DNA from: Epiperipatus broadwayi
Lineage: Eukaryota; Onychophora; Udeonychophora; Euonychophora; Peripatidae
DNA: 64,000 bases
Reading direction: 5' to 3'
Assembly (NCBI GenBank): GCA_028023455.1
Contig: JAQFVV010012490.1
Coordinates: forward strand, 1,988,001 to 2,052,000
Made by a program: the position numbers and the translations under genes. Below the pieces are notes generated by a model. That model had not been told where the DNA came from. It ran no database searches and saw only the letters and a program-made list of their open reading frames with translations. Shown piece after piece: positions 1 through 13,390 of this stretch (position 1 is its first letter; each line of letters begins with the position of its first letter).

Positions 1-640
1 ATGTTATATGATTTTCCATTTTATATATTAATGTATGTGAAGTAAGAAAAATATATATACATTTTTTTTTAGAATGTAAAATTATTTTATATAAGGAAAA
101 GAAATAATTTAAAATGATTAACATATAATATAAACTTAGTTTTTACATTATAACAATTGTGACACGTATGTATATATGTGTTACATAAAAAATTATTAAA
201 AGTAATATTCAGGGATATATATATATTATTTTAAATAAAATTTAAAAAAATTGGTTAGTTTACTAGATAAGAGTGGAGATATAATTTTTCTTTAAATAAA
301 TCAAAAGTCTGATTAGAGCTTATTGAAATGTGAAAATTTTTAGATTTAATATTAAAAAAAAAACTTCATCTGCTCTTTAACTAAAAAAAGAAAATCCCGA
401 GAGATTCAAAGAAAATAAATTGTAACTTTAAATATGTAAAAGTAAATATAAACTTATTAAGAAAAAGAATTTCATTGTACAAATAATTATCAAAACTATT
501 TAATTAGAGATCTAATTAAAGATCAAAATATTTTGTAAATTATTTCATCAGAAAAAATTGTTTATTAAAAATTAGTATTTCCAACTGATTAAATAATAAG
601 TTTAATCCAGTTGTAATTAAAAACAATTTGAAAAATTAAT
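1..640. other. AT-rich spacer, no gene seen
   Basis: Homopolymer-rich A/T sequence with no open frame of note, no RNA-like motif and no repeat shared with other parts of the window that I could recognise. Confidence 0.6.
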
Positions 641-1165
641 TAATAATATGGATGGTCTGAGACAATGCGCAGCAAAGGTATAAAAGATACAAATTTTTTA
701 TTGTTTGTTATTCCAGTGAATTTTTCTGAGCAGAATCTATGATTCTGTTAAGTTTTGCATTAAGATACATCATCCAGTTTGCTGTTAAGTCAGTAATACA
801 CTGTTATTTATTCTACTGCTGTTTACTATAAAAGTTTCCAGTGCATCAATCAGAAATGTATGTCTCTATACATGAACATCTATCTTATTCTCACCATGTA
901 TTGCTAATCCACAGAAATACATTTGTAAGATGTTCTACATTTGACCACCTGATGTGCAATAAATATTATTGACCATCATTGCTAAGATCCCTACCCATAA
1001 CTATAGAAAGTTACTGCTGAACAAAATGCAAGGTATGTGCTGCCTGGAAAAAAGGAGTTACCAGCTGCCAAAAGAAGATAAACTCCAGTTTATGAACTTC
1101 ATCATATTGAAAGGCAGAATACACCCCAGAAGCAGAGCTAAAATAATAAAATGTAGATAAATATA
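641..1165. other. Locally less AT-rich unrecognised segment
   Basis: This stretch is visibly richer in G/C than its surroundings and contains a 63-codon open frame on + (969-1160). The peptide (lysine/arginine rich, with the run LQFMNFIILKGRIHP) matches no family I know, has no upstream coding continuity and no splice or polyadenylation context that would prove an exon. It may be an old repeat or a decayed coding fragment. I do not call a gene. Confidence 0.25.
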
Positions 1166-1487
1166 ATGTTAAATTCAGTGTCTAGATGAATGTTTATTTT
1201 TTTTTCAAACTTTATAAACTCAAAGTAATTGAGTTTTACCCCTATTTAGAAATGGACTAATCCCTAAAAAAGAATTCTATAATTAATGTGATTTAATGTA
1301 TTTTAATTTGATAACTAAATTTTTTTGTGTGTGTCTGTAAATAAACATTGTTAATTTTGACTTGATTCTTTCTCTCCATACCTCACCATAATATAACATT
1401 TAATTACCATATATTGAGTCAATTTAGAGTTAATTATATATGTGCATTGTAAATATACTTGAACTGATAATCTAAGGTTTGAGCGCT

Positions 1488-3122
1488 TACAGCACATCAT
1501 GAGCTTGTAGCAGCTGATTCATTGAATTTTTTTTTTTAATTACATGAAAACTATAAGCATGACACCAACAGAAATCTCAGTATTCATTGCTGCTTAATTC
1601 CATTTGAAATCAGATAAAAATTTTATTGTTTTTATTAATAGGTGCATTTAATTTTTTTCTTTTCTGATCAGTTTAATAGTTTACACAAGGATGACAAAAG
1701 CAAAAAATCTTTATTGGCCTTATAAGTTAATGAAATGGATTAAAATATGTTGATGATTTGCATTTCAAAGCCTTTCAACATGATTTAAATGTAATCACGG
1801 AATATCGGTCGTAAGTATTCAATTTTTTAATTATTTAAATATTTTAAATTTTTTTTCATCATTTGATAAATGCTCTATAATTTATTAATTTGTTTGTAGT
1901 TGTATTGGTGTGTCTATGTAGTGTATAAATTATATAATATTAAAGCATTTATGCTCTTTATTGTACAATAAATAAATTTGTGTTCGAATATAAAAAAGTG
2001 GTTTTTGTACAGTGTAATTTTGGGTCTCTGATCCAAGTTTGAGGCAACTTCATTTTATAAACATAATATTCTCAAATGGTTTAATAATTTAATAATGTGC
2101 TTATATTTGTATTTGTGTTTGCACTTGCATGTTTGTGTTTGTATAACAAGTAATGATTTACATGTATAGAGAAGTGCAATGTAAATTTTAAGACTGATTA
2201 TCAAATGTCCAGAAAAATTGCAGTTTATAAAGCAATCACAAAATTTTCTGGACATATAAACACTTAAAACCAATAGAGAGATTTCAAATGGTGTGTGTGT
2301 AGGGGTAGCTACAATGGTTATGCATATGCCAGATGGAATTGCATGCAGGCAAAAGAATCAAATTCTAATTCTTGCCTATGTTTTTATACTCATGCTGTGG
2401 AGTCAGTAGTTTTGCCACATCTTGCATCACATTATTTTCAAGTCTATTACTAGCAAATGAGCTATATGCAAATAAATTATATCATTGTAGGACAATAAAT
2501 ATAACAAGACAGCATCACTAGTGTGCATAAATAAAATATAAATATCACTGATGTAGACAAAAAATATAAAATAAGGAGATGAAACTCATTTTACAATGAT
2601 ACAGACAGTAGCCTACAATTTCTAGCTTTAGATAGACAAAACCAATTGCTAAGATAACAAATGCATATCCATCTTTTGGAAATGATTTGTTTTGTATCTT
2701 TTATTAGGATGAATCTTTTTCTTATAGATGCCTTTGAGATTTGTTAATTTTTGTGGTACAAGATAAAAATGAATTCTTATGCGAATAGTTTTGCAGATTC
2801 TGAAGCTATTGATTATCTCAGGTAAAAAATATTATATATGGTTTGAAAGATAATTTTGTAAGGAATACAAAAAAATTATCAATGAAGATGTAATTTAAAC
2901 TTAGTTTATGATAAATTAGAAATTATGAACAAACAATAAAGTAATAATTATGTCAGATGTTGAAATTTCTTTTTTTCCTTATTTTGTAAATGGTAATCAC
3001 TATTTGTTTTCCTTAACTTTTCTAATTTCTATCAATGTAAAGTTTTTTGCTCTAACATTATTAAAACTGAAGTTATTGTGAAAATTGTGTCTCAGGTCAG
3101 TTTTTTTAAAAAAATTCAATAT
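1488..3122 (+). repeat. Unrecognised ~1.6 kb dispersed repeat, copy A
   Basis: This segment aligns end to end with 5552-7131 in the same orientation. Shared landmarks in order are a GCAGCTGATTCAT block near the start, AAACTATAAGCATGAC, the GGTCTCTGATCCAAGTTTGA block near 2022, the TTTTGCCACAT block near 2410, the AGCTATATGCAAATAAATTA block near 2460, and TGTCTCAGGTCAGTTTTTT at the end. No long open frame survives in either copy. A tRNA-like stretch at about 2307-2385 (box A-like TAGCTACAATGG, box B-like GAATCAAATTC about 50 nt on) suggests an old SINE head inside the unit, but this is weak. It could be a non-autonomous transposon or a segmental duplication. Confidence 0.7.
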
Positions 3123-5551
3123 GGCACCTGAAGAATCAACAAGTGTGCTAGTCAGTTAAATCAGATACTGGAATTGTTTCAAACCCCTTCTTTTGTTGAT
3201 ATGCTAGTCAGTTGACTAGATGGCAACCAAGAATTATCCCAATATAAATAAAAATATACACAGAAGGGGTGTTTACATCTTGCAGCCATAGAATGAGTGC
3301 AATGGTCTAGAAATCTCACCATGTATCATGTATTTTATATCATCTCAGCCTGACCATTGGAATAACTCATATGTAAAAATGTTAACCATATTAACTCTTC
3401 TGTTTGGATAACAAGATGCAAATACATATAAATGTCAATTTAATTAAGGTTTAGCATATTTGCTATATAAACTTTTTTATCCCATTCTCACTTAAGATAA
3501 ATGACACTATGAAGTAGTGATTGGTACATCTCTTGCTATAATAAAAGTTTGAATCTATCAACATGAATCAAATCATTTTTTAAGATTATAAGCTGGTTTA
3601 GGATTTTTCTTTCAAGTAATTAGGCAATTGATAATCAAATATTGTCAAGCAATGACAATTTAGCAATTAATAGTTGGAAGGTAAGAATCACAGATTAATC
3701 TGAATGGATCAGATGAATATCTTTGCACTGACTATTAAAATAAAATACTAGTGTAACATGATAGGCCATAGTCTATATTTAAGATCAAATAATGATACTT
3801 ACTGAAGCAAATTATTTTTGAGAAAAAATTTACAAACATTGTTCTGTATATGACTACCATTCAAAAAACAAAAAATACTAAAAAATTCCAAATTTAAAAT
3901 TATAAAAAAGATTATATATAAGTACTTGTAATATTAGTTTTGACAACAACTAAAATAAATAAAATAACTGATAATTGGAATTAACTTCAACAACCATTAA
4001 TCAGCAGGTAGTTTAAAATATTTTCTAAAAAAGATAGTGTATTCATTTATTTCTTTTTAAAAAAACTTCTTGAAGGATAAAATACTCCTACAACTGATAA
4101 TAAAAGTATATTTTCAAGAACAAAATTTTTTTTAAAAAAATTTCAGTTCTTGTTCTCAAAAATAGCAATATATTTTAATTTTCTAACAGGCTTAAAATTT
4201 TTTGGAAAGTATAATAGAAAAAGTGAGAGATATGTAATTTAATGAGGAAAGTTATAAATAAAAATATTTTTTAAAGTAATGCTTTCATTCTCATAAATGT
4301 TTAAAAAGTAAAAAAAAAAAATCTTCAACTTTCACAAATAAACATGTGAATGATTAATGTTTAGAAATATTTTAGTTATATTTCACATAAGTAGAAATTA
4401 GATTTTAATAATTTTAAAAAACCTGTAAATAAATTATGATAATCCAAAAGTAGAGTCCCAAAAAATCATAAAAATGCAAATAATGGCCACTTTCTTATAT
4501 CAACCCTAATCTGTCAGATAAAAAAAAAATCAAGGTTTATTTTTATTTAATAGATTGGTAATGAAATAGTGTGTATTAGGTGAAAGTTTATTTAAAAGCT
4601 TGTTTGGGAATTTGACTTGTGAATTGTTTAATATTTTAGGACTTAATGTTCTGTGAATAGGTCTATAAAATTTGAATCAATTTTTTCATACACAAAGCAA
4701 AATAATGAAAAATATTAAGTTAAACTTGTAACTCTTGCTTCATAAAAAAAAAAAAAAACCGTAAAAATTGATAGTAAGTGGAACTAAGAATATTTCTAAA
4801 CAATAGCATTTCTATACTTTTATTTGTAAAAATTGAAAATATTTGGTGTTTTACTTTTCATGCATTTATGATAATATATTTATTTCTACTTTTTAATTCA
4901 TATATGTAACAAATTATTGCAATTAGTTTTCAATATATCTTTCAGTTTTAACTTACAAAGAGTTGCTGCTGGACATCACTAACAACGTTACATATAAAAT
5001 CAGAAATGTATATATTTCTCTTTTTTTGCTAAAATTGTTTGCAGATTTTAAAAAATGTATTGCCATCAGAAATACATATGTATGCAAAATTTCAACTAGA
5101 CTAGATATTAGGAGTTGGGTGAAATTTGAGTTACAAGATATGATTCAGAAATACAGACAAAAGAAAAACAGATTGAATCAAATAATAGTGTATAAAAATA
5201 TACTATAAGAAAGCGTAGGGGATTTTAAAACATGAAGAAAAATGTCAACAGTATTAAGAAAAATGATTAGGAATCTTTAAGAAATATAATAAATGATAGA
5301 ACAATGTAAAGAATGTTGTCTGATTTGTTGTATGAGACAATCCATCTTTTGTTAGATGATTAATGATAGTGGTGATAGGTTTGATTTTAATATCAAACTT
5401 ATATGATTCTCTTTGGTTTTAGTATTAATTATAACTATTCATCACTTAATGATTAATTCTTAAATTCATAACATCTCTTTTTTGTAGAAGTGGATTTAGT
5501 TTGGCATTTTGCTTCTAATTATTGTTTTATATAATTATCGACTTGAGAGGT
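3123..5551. other. AT-rich spacer between the two 1.6 kb repeats
   Basis: No gene seen. The 12-mer TGCTAGTCAGTT occurs twice (near 3147 and 3202), and A/T runs dominate. An 81-codon open frame at 4963-5208 (+) is of unremarkable composition and recognised by no family known to me. Confidence 0.5.
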
Positions 5552-7131
5552 TGCAGCATGATAGCCTCTAGGAGCAGCTGATTCATTTAATTTTTTAAAA
5601 TTGCACGAAAACTATAAGTATGACATCAACAGAAATCATGGGTATTCATTGCTATTTGAATTCCTTTTTAAAATGGAATATTGTTTATTAAAATTGAACA
5701 ATATTTAGATTTTTTTATCAATATTTTTCTTAGTAGATTCCTTTTTTCTTCTTTTCTGCTCAGTTTACTAGATTGGATGAAGAAGAACAATTTTCATTTT
5801 GACAAGACTCGGAAGTAAAATTAATTAATAATGTCTCAATGATTCAAGGCCTTCACCCTGATAAAAATATAATATCGTAAGGATTCAGTTTTAATTTTTT
5901 TTTTTTTGATATTTTACATTTTTCTATTATTTGCATAGTATTATTTTAATTTTTTTTACTATTTGAGAAATTATAATTTATTAATATGTTTGCATTTGTA
6001 TTAGTGTGTGTAATATATAAATTATACTTGTATTCCAATATAATGTAGTGATTTATGTACAATGTAATTTTATACTTGTATTCCAATATAATGTAGTGGT
6101 TTATGTACAATGTAATTTTGGGGCTCTGATCCAAGTTTGAAGCAACCTTATTTTATAAACATAATGATTCTCAAAGAGCTTAATAATTTATTAGTGTGTT
6201 TATATATATATTAGTGTGTTTGTGTTTGCACTTGCATGTCTGTGTTTGCATAATAAGTAATAAGTTTTATATATATATAATTAACTTATTATAGAGCAGT
6301 GTAATGCAAATTTTAAGATTATCAGATGTACAGAAAGGTTGTAGTTGGTAAAGCAATCACACAATTTACTGGGCATAGTAGCATGTATAAATAAAATATA
6401 AACTCTTAAAGCCAATAGAGGTTTTTGATGTGCATGGTGATAACCATAATGGTTATGTATACCACATTGAATTGTATGCAGGTACAGAATCAAATCCTAA
6501 TTCTTTCATATATGCCTCGGTACTCATGAAGTGGAGCCAGTAGTTTTGCCACATTTTGCATCACATTATTTTCAAGTCTAGCTAGCAAACCAGCTATATG
6601 CAAATAAATTATATCTCTCTGGGACAATAAATATAACAAAATAGCATCACTGGTGTATTAAAAAAATATAAAATGAAAAGATAAAACTCATTCTATCATT
6701 GATACAGACAGTAGTCTTTAATTTCTTGTTTTGGATAGACAAGAAGCCAATTTCTATGATGACAAATGCATATCCACTTTCTGGAAATGATTTATTTTGT
6801 ATGTTTTATTAGAATCAATCTCTTTTAGACATCTTCAGATTTGTTAACTTTTGGAGTACAAGATAAAAATGAAAAATTCTGATATGACTATTTAAAGTTA
6901 ATTAATGATAAATTAGAAATGATGAACAAATAATATAGTAATAATTATTTTGGATGTTGAAATTTGTTTTTTTCTTTACTTTTTTTATGGTAATCACTAT
7001 TTGTCTTAGCCTTATTGTTTCCATAATTTTTCTAGTTTATATTAATGTAAAGCTTTTCACTCTAACATTATGAAAACTGAAATTATTGTGAAAATTGTGT
7101 CTCAAATCAGTTTTTTAAAAATTCAATATGT
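5552..7131 (+). repeat. Unrecognised ~1.6 kb dispersed repeat, copy B
   Basis: Direct copy of 1488-3122, about 4.06 kb downstream. It carries the same ordered blocks (AGCAGCTGATTCAT at the start, GGGCTCTGATCCAAGTTTGA near 6120, the TTTTGCCACAT block near 6544, TGTCTCAAATCAGTTTTTT at the end). It differs from copy A by many substitutions and small indels and contains a private 48 bp tandem duplication (6023-6118), so the duplication is not recent. No coding capacity is visible. Confidence 0.7.
6023..6118 (+). repeat. 48 bp tandem duplication
   Basis: Two adjacent units beginning TATACTTGTATTCCAATATA and ending TGTACAATGTAATTTT, differing at about one position. The block is inside copy B of the 1.6 kb repeat and absent from copy A, so it arose after the copies separated. 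Confidence 0.85.
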
Positions 7132-10100
7132 ACGAAGTTCCTTAAACTAATTAACATAATGACAAAATGTTGATTTAAAGAGCTAAAAAAGATTTAATCA
7201 ATTCTCAGTTGAGTAAAGTAAAAAAAATGATCCAGTTGGCCAAATCTTATGTTCAACTTAGCCAAAGCAAATAGCCATAAAAAATATTTTTTAATTATGC
7301 ATTTTATATTATAATGGTACAGAAAAATAGGGGTAACATGGGAAAATGGGAAATCATCAAAATCCCCATTTAATATAAATAATCATCTTTATGAGATGAA
7401 TAAAGAAAAAAAATGTGCATGTATACAAATAAGAGCATGAAAACATGACATTGAACAAAAGCATAAATAATTATAACAACAATTATAAGTTACAAGCTGC
7501 ATCACCATCAATGCTCTAGCCATAGAATAACATGAGTGTACATGCCAACTAGAAACTCAATTTTCTTTTAAAGGAAATAAAATGCAGTGAATAGATTTTA
7601 AAAATGATATCTTTGCACCATTCCAGAGAACTATCTGAATGTAGGGACTGTGATTGTACACAAAAGAAAATACCAACATATAATATTTTAAACCTATTTT
7701 AGTATTAACTAAATTCACTGGAATAACTTAAAACAATGATATACAAATTTATTAATTAGAAACACTAACAATAAAATTAAATTAAGGGTCTGTTAAGTAC
7801 ACTATAAATAGAAATAAATCATTCTGATTGTATTTAAAAATAATAAAGAAGCTATAACATTGTAATTTACAGATATTTCAATATGTTTACATGACCCACA
7901 ACTATATAAGCACACAGACATGCTTGTATAATAATATAAAATTAACATCCAAATTGTCAATAAACTAATAAAAAAATTAATTCATTTGAATAAGACATAT
8001 GTGACTGATTTTAACATATATGGGTACCCTTGCATAATGTGTGCACACACTGGCATTTGTACCCTAGTGATATTTCATTTGTCAATAATAAACTTATTAA
8101 ATTCATATATTCATATTATTTCATTCTCACAAGACATAATTCAAGGTTAAAAACATATATAAAATAAATGAACACATATGTGCATATTCTAATATATATA
8201 TAAAATATATGGTACAAATTAAAATATCTTATCTTCTTAGACATCGAGTTATTAGTACATTATTTTTACTTATAAGTAAAAGTTTTGGAAAGAAAACATT
8301 ATCATGAATAGGCCAGTTCAAAAGTTCTTTCAAAACTCTTTGTCTTTTGTTTCTTCATTTACATTTTTAAAGAAAGATTTTCGAATTTAGGCTTTCTAAT
8401 TCCAAAGTAAAATCTTTTATAAATGTCAACTGGAAGAAATCATCTGGCAACAAGTTGGCATTTTCTTTTTAGATAAATAATTTAATCAAAAGTTATTTAC
8501 CTTTAAACTTACAAATTAAATTTAATTTTAACTGCAAAGTTAAATCTTTTGAAATAATATCATTTTCAATAGATATATTCTACTTACCTGCTAATAGATG
8601 TTCATGAATTAGATCAACACACACTCCATACATGCCTGCAATAATTTCATTTGGTTTCTTTGCATATAGATAAAACAAAACAGCATATATATAAAATACA
8701 GCATGGTCCTCTCAGTAAGTGGTTTATTATAGACAGTGATAAAACAGTAGACTGGCTTCTTGACATTTTCAGGCAAAGCAAATATTATGTAAAAGTTAGG
8801 GGTCAGTCAGCTCTGTTAAGTCTATAATTTGATGTACTTCAGTCAGGAACACTATGTGCATACAGGCTATGAACCACAAAAAAATCTGACCATTACTTTC
8901 TTATGAGTTCAAACTTGATCATCATGAAACTAGCAGTAGTTGACGTGCATTATATATCTGCCATAAGTTATAACATTATAATGTTATTCCTTTTTTCTTT
9001 CAAAACTACTTTTTATAGATGATAATGGAATTTGAAAACACAATAGTCTATATATTACAATAAATAAGTTTTTTATCTTGGTTAAAAAAAAAAAACAAGT
9101 TAATAACTCTTTTCAATTCACATTAATCAAAACCAATTTTTATCTAAAAAAAATTTTAATTTTACTGATTGTAAAATTTAAAATCGAAGTATATTATAAT
9201 AATTTTCATTTATAAAAAGTAGTTTTAATTTTAAAAAAAAACTTACTTAATTGAATTAAAAATAGATAGAAGAATTTTATAATTGTTATCTTTTATAAAA
9301 TGAAAACAATCTTGTTTCGAATTTTTCTTAATAATTATCAAAATCAGAATTAAATAAAACATTAAATAGATCTTTTTAAATACTTGATATAAAATACAAT
9401 AATTTATAATATATTATATTTTAAATATCAAATTATTATTTAGTCATTAATCTGTTATTCCAATGAATATATTTTAAATATCTAAAAGAAATTTTGTTTA
9501 TGTTTATTTTTACTTTTCCTGTCAACTTTACATATATATGCATACTCACTACTGTTGTTGTATGTCATGAGACATTACCACCTTAATATATATATATAAT
9601 GTGCATAAAATTGTAACTGTAAAAATTTAAATCCATTTTTTTCTCTTGATGTGAATTCATTAGTACTAATTCTATATTAGGAATGCTAGGTGTAAGATCG
9701 AAAGAGTAACTAATATTAGGCTCTGTAAAAAAATAATACATGCAAAAAACAGAAGTTTATTAATGTGATCTTACAAATTATCTGGTTATTATTTTCATTT
9801 TGAACAATTTTTATAAAATTTCTGAGACAATCATTAACTTCAAAATTGGAAAACATTTTAGAAAAATTAAAAAAAAAAACACATTTTTTAGTTTGGCTTT
9901 TTATTATTTATTTTATTTTTAATCAAGTTGTATAGTATTTATATTTATTTCTATTTTAAATTCATATTTTTAGAATCTTCATACATTTTCACACTGATCT
10001 TTTGAAAATAGAATAAAATCTTAGTAATTTTTTATGTTGTTGATTTCAAACTTATTAGTAGAAAATAAATTCAAATTAACCTGAATATAAAATAACTAAA

Positions 10101-11509
10101 TGTTTACATTTAAATCAGACAATATTTCAGAATTTTTATCCATTTCAAGAAATCTATATTATGCTTCATTTATAAAGGGGTAAATAAAATAAATATATTT
10201 TTACTCATGTATAAATAATTAAATATTTAATTGTGAATCTCATTGTGAAAAATATTATTAATATATAATGCATCAAATTTTTTGCATTTTTATTTAACAT
10301 TTTTTAACTGTCAGAAATCAAGAAAATTATAATTTAAGATATTTTATGTATAATAAATGCTTAATTAGTTAATGATAAACCAAAGTAAACCTACTAGAAA
10401 ATGCTGCATTTAATATCTAGATAGCATGTAACCATTAAAAAAATATGGTCAACATTAAATGAAAAATATGTTAAGAGAAAAATAAATATTAAGAAGCAGC
10501 AAAACACAGATATCATTTGAAAAGAATAGCTTTAATATGAAGGCAATACAATAAACATGTATTAATATTGTGCATGTATCCTGGTAAGTGTAAAAAAACT
10601 CTATACATCTATAGATATTTTGGTAATTTTATTAATAAGGGATTCAATACAGAAAATGTAATGATTTATTACTAGTATTTTACATATTATGAAAAAGAAA
10701 AGAAAAAGTTTAAAGATTTTTAACACAATATCAAAAAACCCTATTATTTTTATGTTCAATTTTCAAAAGTAAGCTTACTTTTAGAGAAAGGCTTTAACCT
10801 TTATTATGTGCATCTTGAACACTTATAATAGTCAAACAATGTTTTTTTTTACTATAGTCTAGACACGAGCTATGTGTTCTTGATGAATTTAAAAAATTAC
10901 AAGAGAGCATTTATCACTTAAAAGGAAGGTGACAAAAACATAATCTAACTACATTTTAAAATTTTAAATCTTTTTTGCAACATGTAACTTTATAAATAAT
11001 AATCAATATCTTTAACACTTCTAAAAAAATTAAACTTACACAACAAGGTATAACATGCACAATTAAACAATCTTTAGAAATAAAAAAAAATATCTTAAAT
11101 CTAAAAAAATTATATTTAAAACACAAGCTCTAATTTTTAATATTGCAATATAAAATATTTTCATGTTTCACAACAATTAATTTACAATTCTTCAGAAAAA
11201 TTTATAATGTGCATATAAAATATTATTTTACAAAAATTGCATATTAAAAAATAATTTTTTGATGTTAAAAAAACATATGGTATAGTCTCTATTCACCCCC
11301 CCCCCCGGCTACAAATACCATTTACAAATAATAGTTAAATTACAATACTATAAATTTTTTTAATGTACAAAAATGAGAATAAAAGCAAAGAATAGTCCAA
11401 ATGAACCATTCAATATGCTGAAAATACGAAGTGGATTTATAAAAATTGGAATACTATATGTATTATTATAATGACTTCAATTAGAGGATTAAGAATTCAT
11501 TAAAAGATG
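7132..11509. other. Long AT-rich spacer, no gene seen
   Basis: About 4.4 kb without a recognisable coding region or RNA gene. It contains short (TA)n runs (for example near 8196 and 9587), many A/T homopolymers and a C-run of about a dozen bases near 11297, the most G/C-biased homopolymer in the window. Confidence 0.5.
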
Positions 11510-11757
11510 GTTAAAAAATTAGAATTTTTATTAGATATTGAGCACTAAAAAGAAAAAAGAATTTCTTTGACAATAACTGGGTTTTTTAGACTAAATGACT
11601 GGCTTATTAATTTCTTGACTCCACATACTTTTATTTCAAGTTAAATCTAAAAATTCCAATTGTCATTGAAGAAACACTTTTTTTTTGCTTCTAGTTCATG
11701 GTAAATAAAAAAGCATTGATTATATTTAAAAAAATCTTTATTATTTTTAACTTTTTA
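11510..11757. mobile_element. Decayed foldback element, same family as 41590-41912
   Basis: The right half (near 11625-11685) carries CTTTTATTTCAAGTTAAATC followed by TAAAAATTCCAATTGTCATTGA. The left half carries the inverse with heavy divergence (GACAATAACTGGGTTTTTTA). The same right-arm sequence, including TTGAAGAAACA, occurs at about 41790-41840 in a better-preserved foldback. I read this as an old insertion of a non-autonomous inverted-repeat transposon. Ends and target duplication are not resolvable. Confidence 0.5.
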
Positions 11758-12393
11758 GTTATTAACACAGTAAATAAAAATGTAAAATTTACATTATGCA
11801 TTAAATTGAATTGACATTTACAGTGATATATATATCATTAGTTATTTCTGTTATAAATTAAAATGTATATCCCTTATGTATATATCATTTTAGTATCTGT
11901 ACATAATTATATATGTGTATATAAGTCATTAAAATATGAAATATTCTTTTAAGTGAAAACTGAGATTTTTGCTTTTTTTTATCAAAATACTGTATTGTAA
12001 ATTGTAACGATATATAAATATGTCGTTACATTAATTTAAAAGAAAAACAAAGTTTGCAAATAAAAATAAATATATTAAAAATCTATAAAAAAACTAAACG
12101 CTAAAATTAAAATGTTGTTAAATATATATATTCGCACAGATGCTAAACTTTAAAAATATTCTTTTTTTATATAAATAAAAAAAAGTATTTGAACGTATTT
12201 TTTTTTTTTGATAAAAAAATACAAGAGTTAAATATTAAAATATTTAATATAAGTTAAAATAAAAACAGGTATTAATTAATTCCTGTAATCTATAAATGGA
12301 AATGATTGTTTATTATTTGAAAAACAAGCTAGCCCTCAAGGCTCTTATGTAATTAAAGGGTCAGATGGAAATTAGATAAGAGAAATTAGCTTG

Positions 12394-12512
12394 ACCAATG
12401 GAAGCACCAAGCCTTGGCTCGGACCCTAACGAAAGTGATGGATTGGTGACGTTTTGTTGTTTGAATCCGTGTGGATAATATAAAAAGGAGAAATATTGAG
12501 TATTGGGCAGTT
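12394..12512 (+). promoter_or_regulatory. Inward-facing promoter-like cluster in left arm of the palindrome
   Basis: In order on + are CCAAT (12394), ATTGGTGACGT (an inverted CCAAT next to a TGACGT half-site, 12442-12452) and TATAAAAAG (12479-12487), about 25-30 bp before the arm/centre junction. The right arm carries the mirror image, so two such cassettes point at the 160 bp centre. In a full-length parent this layout would drive internal genes from each terminal repeat. It is seen as motifs only; activity is inferred. Confidence 0.4.
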
Positions 12513-12672
12513 CCAGCTGTTTGTTTTGAGAGATGGGGTAGGACGCACATACCTCACTCTCTCTCTATTTTAAAAATGAACTGATTGAGATACCGAAAGG
12601 AACCAGCTAATGCCACCTCCAGAACATTATCTTCCAAACGAGACGTCACGGGAATATAAAACAAGAACCTGA

Positions 12673-12791
12673 AACTGCCCAATACTCAATATTTCTCCTT
12701 TTTATATTATCCACACGGATTCAAACAACAAAACGTCACCAATCCATCACTTTCGTTAGGGTCCAAGCCAAGGCTTGGTGCTTCCATTGGT
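12673..12791 (-). promoter_or_regulatory. Inward-facing promoter-like cluster in right arm of the palindrome
   Basis: Mirror image of the left-arm cluster, reading on - toward the centre: TATAAAAAG near 12698-12706, then a TGACGT/CCAAT composite and a second CCAAT. The two cassettes are convergent, so transcripts from both would overlap across the centre. Confidence 0.4.
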
Positions 12792-13390
12792 CAAGCTAAT
12801 TTCTCTTATCTAATTTCCATCTGACCCTTTAATTACATAAGAGCCTTGAGGGCTAGCTTGTTTTTCAAATAATAAACAATCATTTCCATTTATAGATTAC
12901 AGGAATTAATTAATACCTGTTTTTATTTTAATTTATATTAAATATTTTAATATTTAACTCTTGTATTTTTTTTATCAAAAAAAAAAAAATACGTTCAAAT
13001 ACTTTTTTTTATTTATATAAAAAAAGAATATTTTTAAAGTTTAGCATCTGTAAGAATATATATATTTAACAACATTTTAATTTTAGCGTTTAGTTTTTTT
13101 ATAGATTTTTAATATATTTATTTTTATTTGCGAACTTTGTTTTTCTTTTAAATTAATGTAACGACATATTTATATATCGTTACAAAATGAACACTTAATA
13201 TGTATAATTTTATTTAAATCAATTTAATAATACTATATATATATTTTTTAACCTCTGTCTTCTTCACTTATTCACTTTATTAGATTTATAAATGCCCAGG
13301 CGCCAATTCTATACAAGATAGAATAAAATTTATAATTGTAAATTGCTTTTAAATTTATTTAAAAGATTCTTATATTGTAATTACTCTATG

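Larger units (their letters stand above)
12003..13184. mobile_element. 1.18 kb near-perfect palindromic transposon (long-TIR foldback)
   Basis: Arms 12003-12512 and 12673-13184 are inverted repeats of about 510 bp with very few differences, around a 160 bp non-repeated centre. Outer ends are TGTAACGATA... and ...TATCGTTACA. The first ~28 bp also form a small internal palindrome (GTAACGA/TCGTTAC). The tetranucleotide AAAT flanks both ends (11999-12002 and 13185-13188), a 4 bp target duplication. TGT...ACA ends with 4 bp duplications are what I recall for Ginger-type integrase-related transposons; that assignment is inference because no integrase is encoded. High arm identity suggests a recent insertion or gene conversion between the arms. 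No open frame is present, so it is non-autonomous. Confidence 0.85.

Noticed and set aside
969-1160. 63-codon frame as a host exon
   Set aside because: No family resemblance, splice context or continuity; kept only as a note on base composition.
8196-8207. Alternating TA runs here and elsewhere as replication origins or CRISPR-like arrays
   Set aside because: Simple (TA)n tracts are expected in this composition; no spaced conserved repeats exist anywhere in the window.
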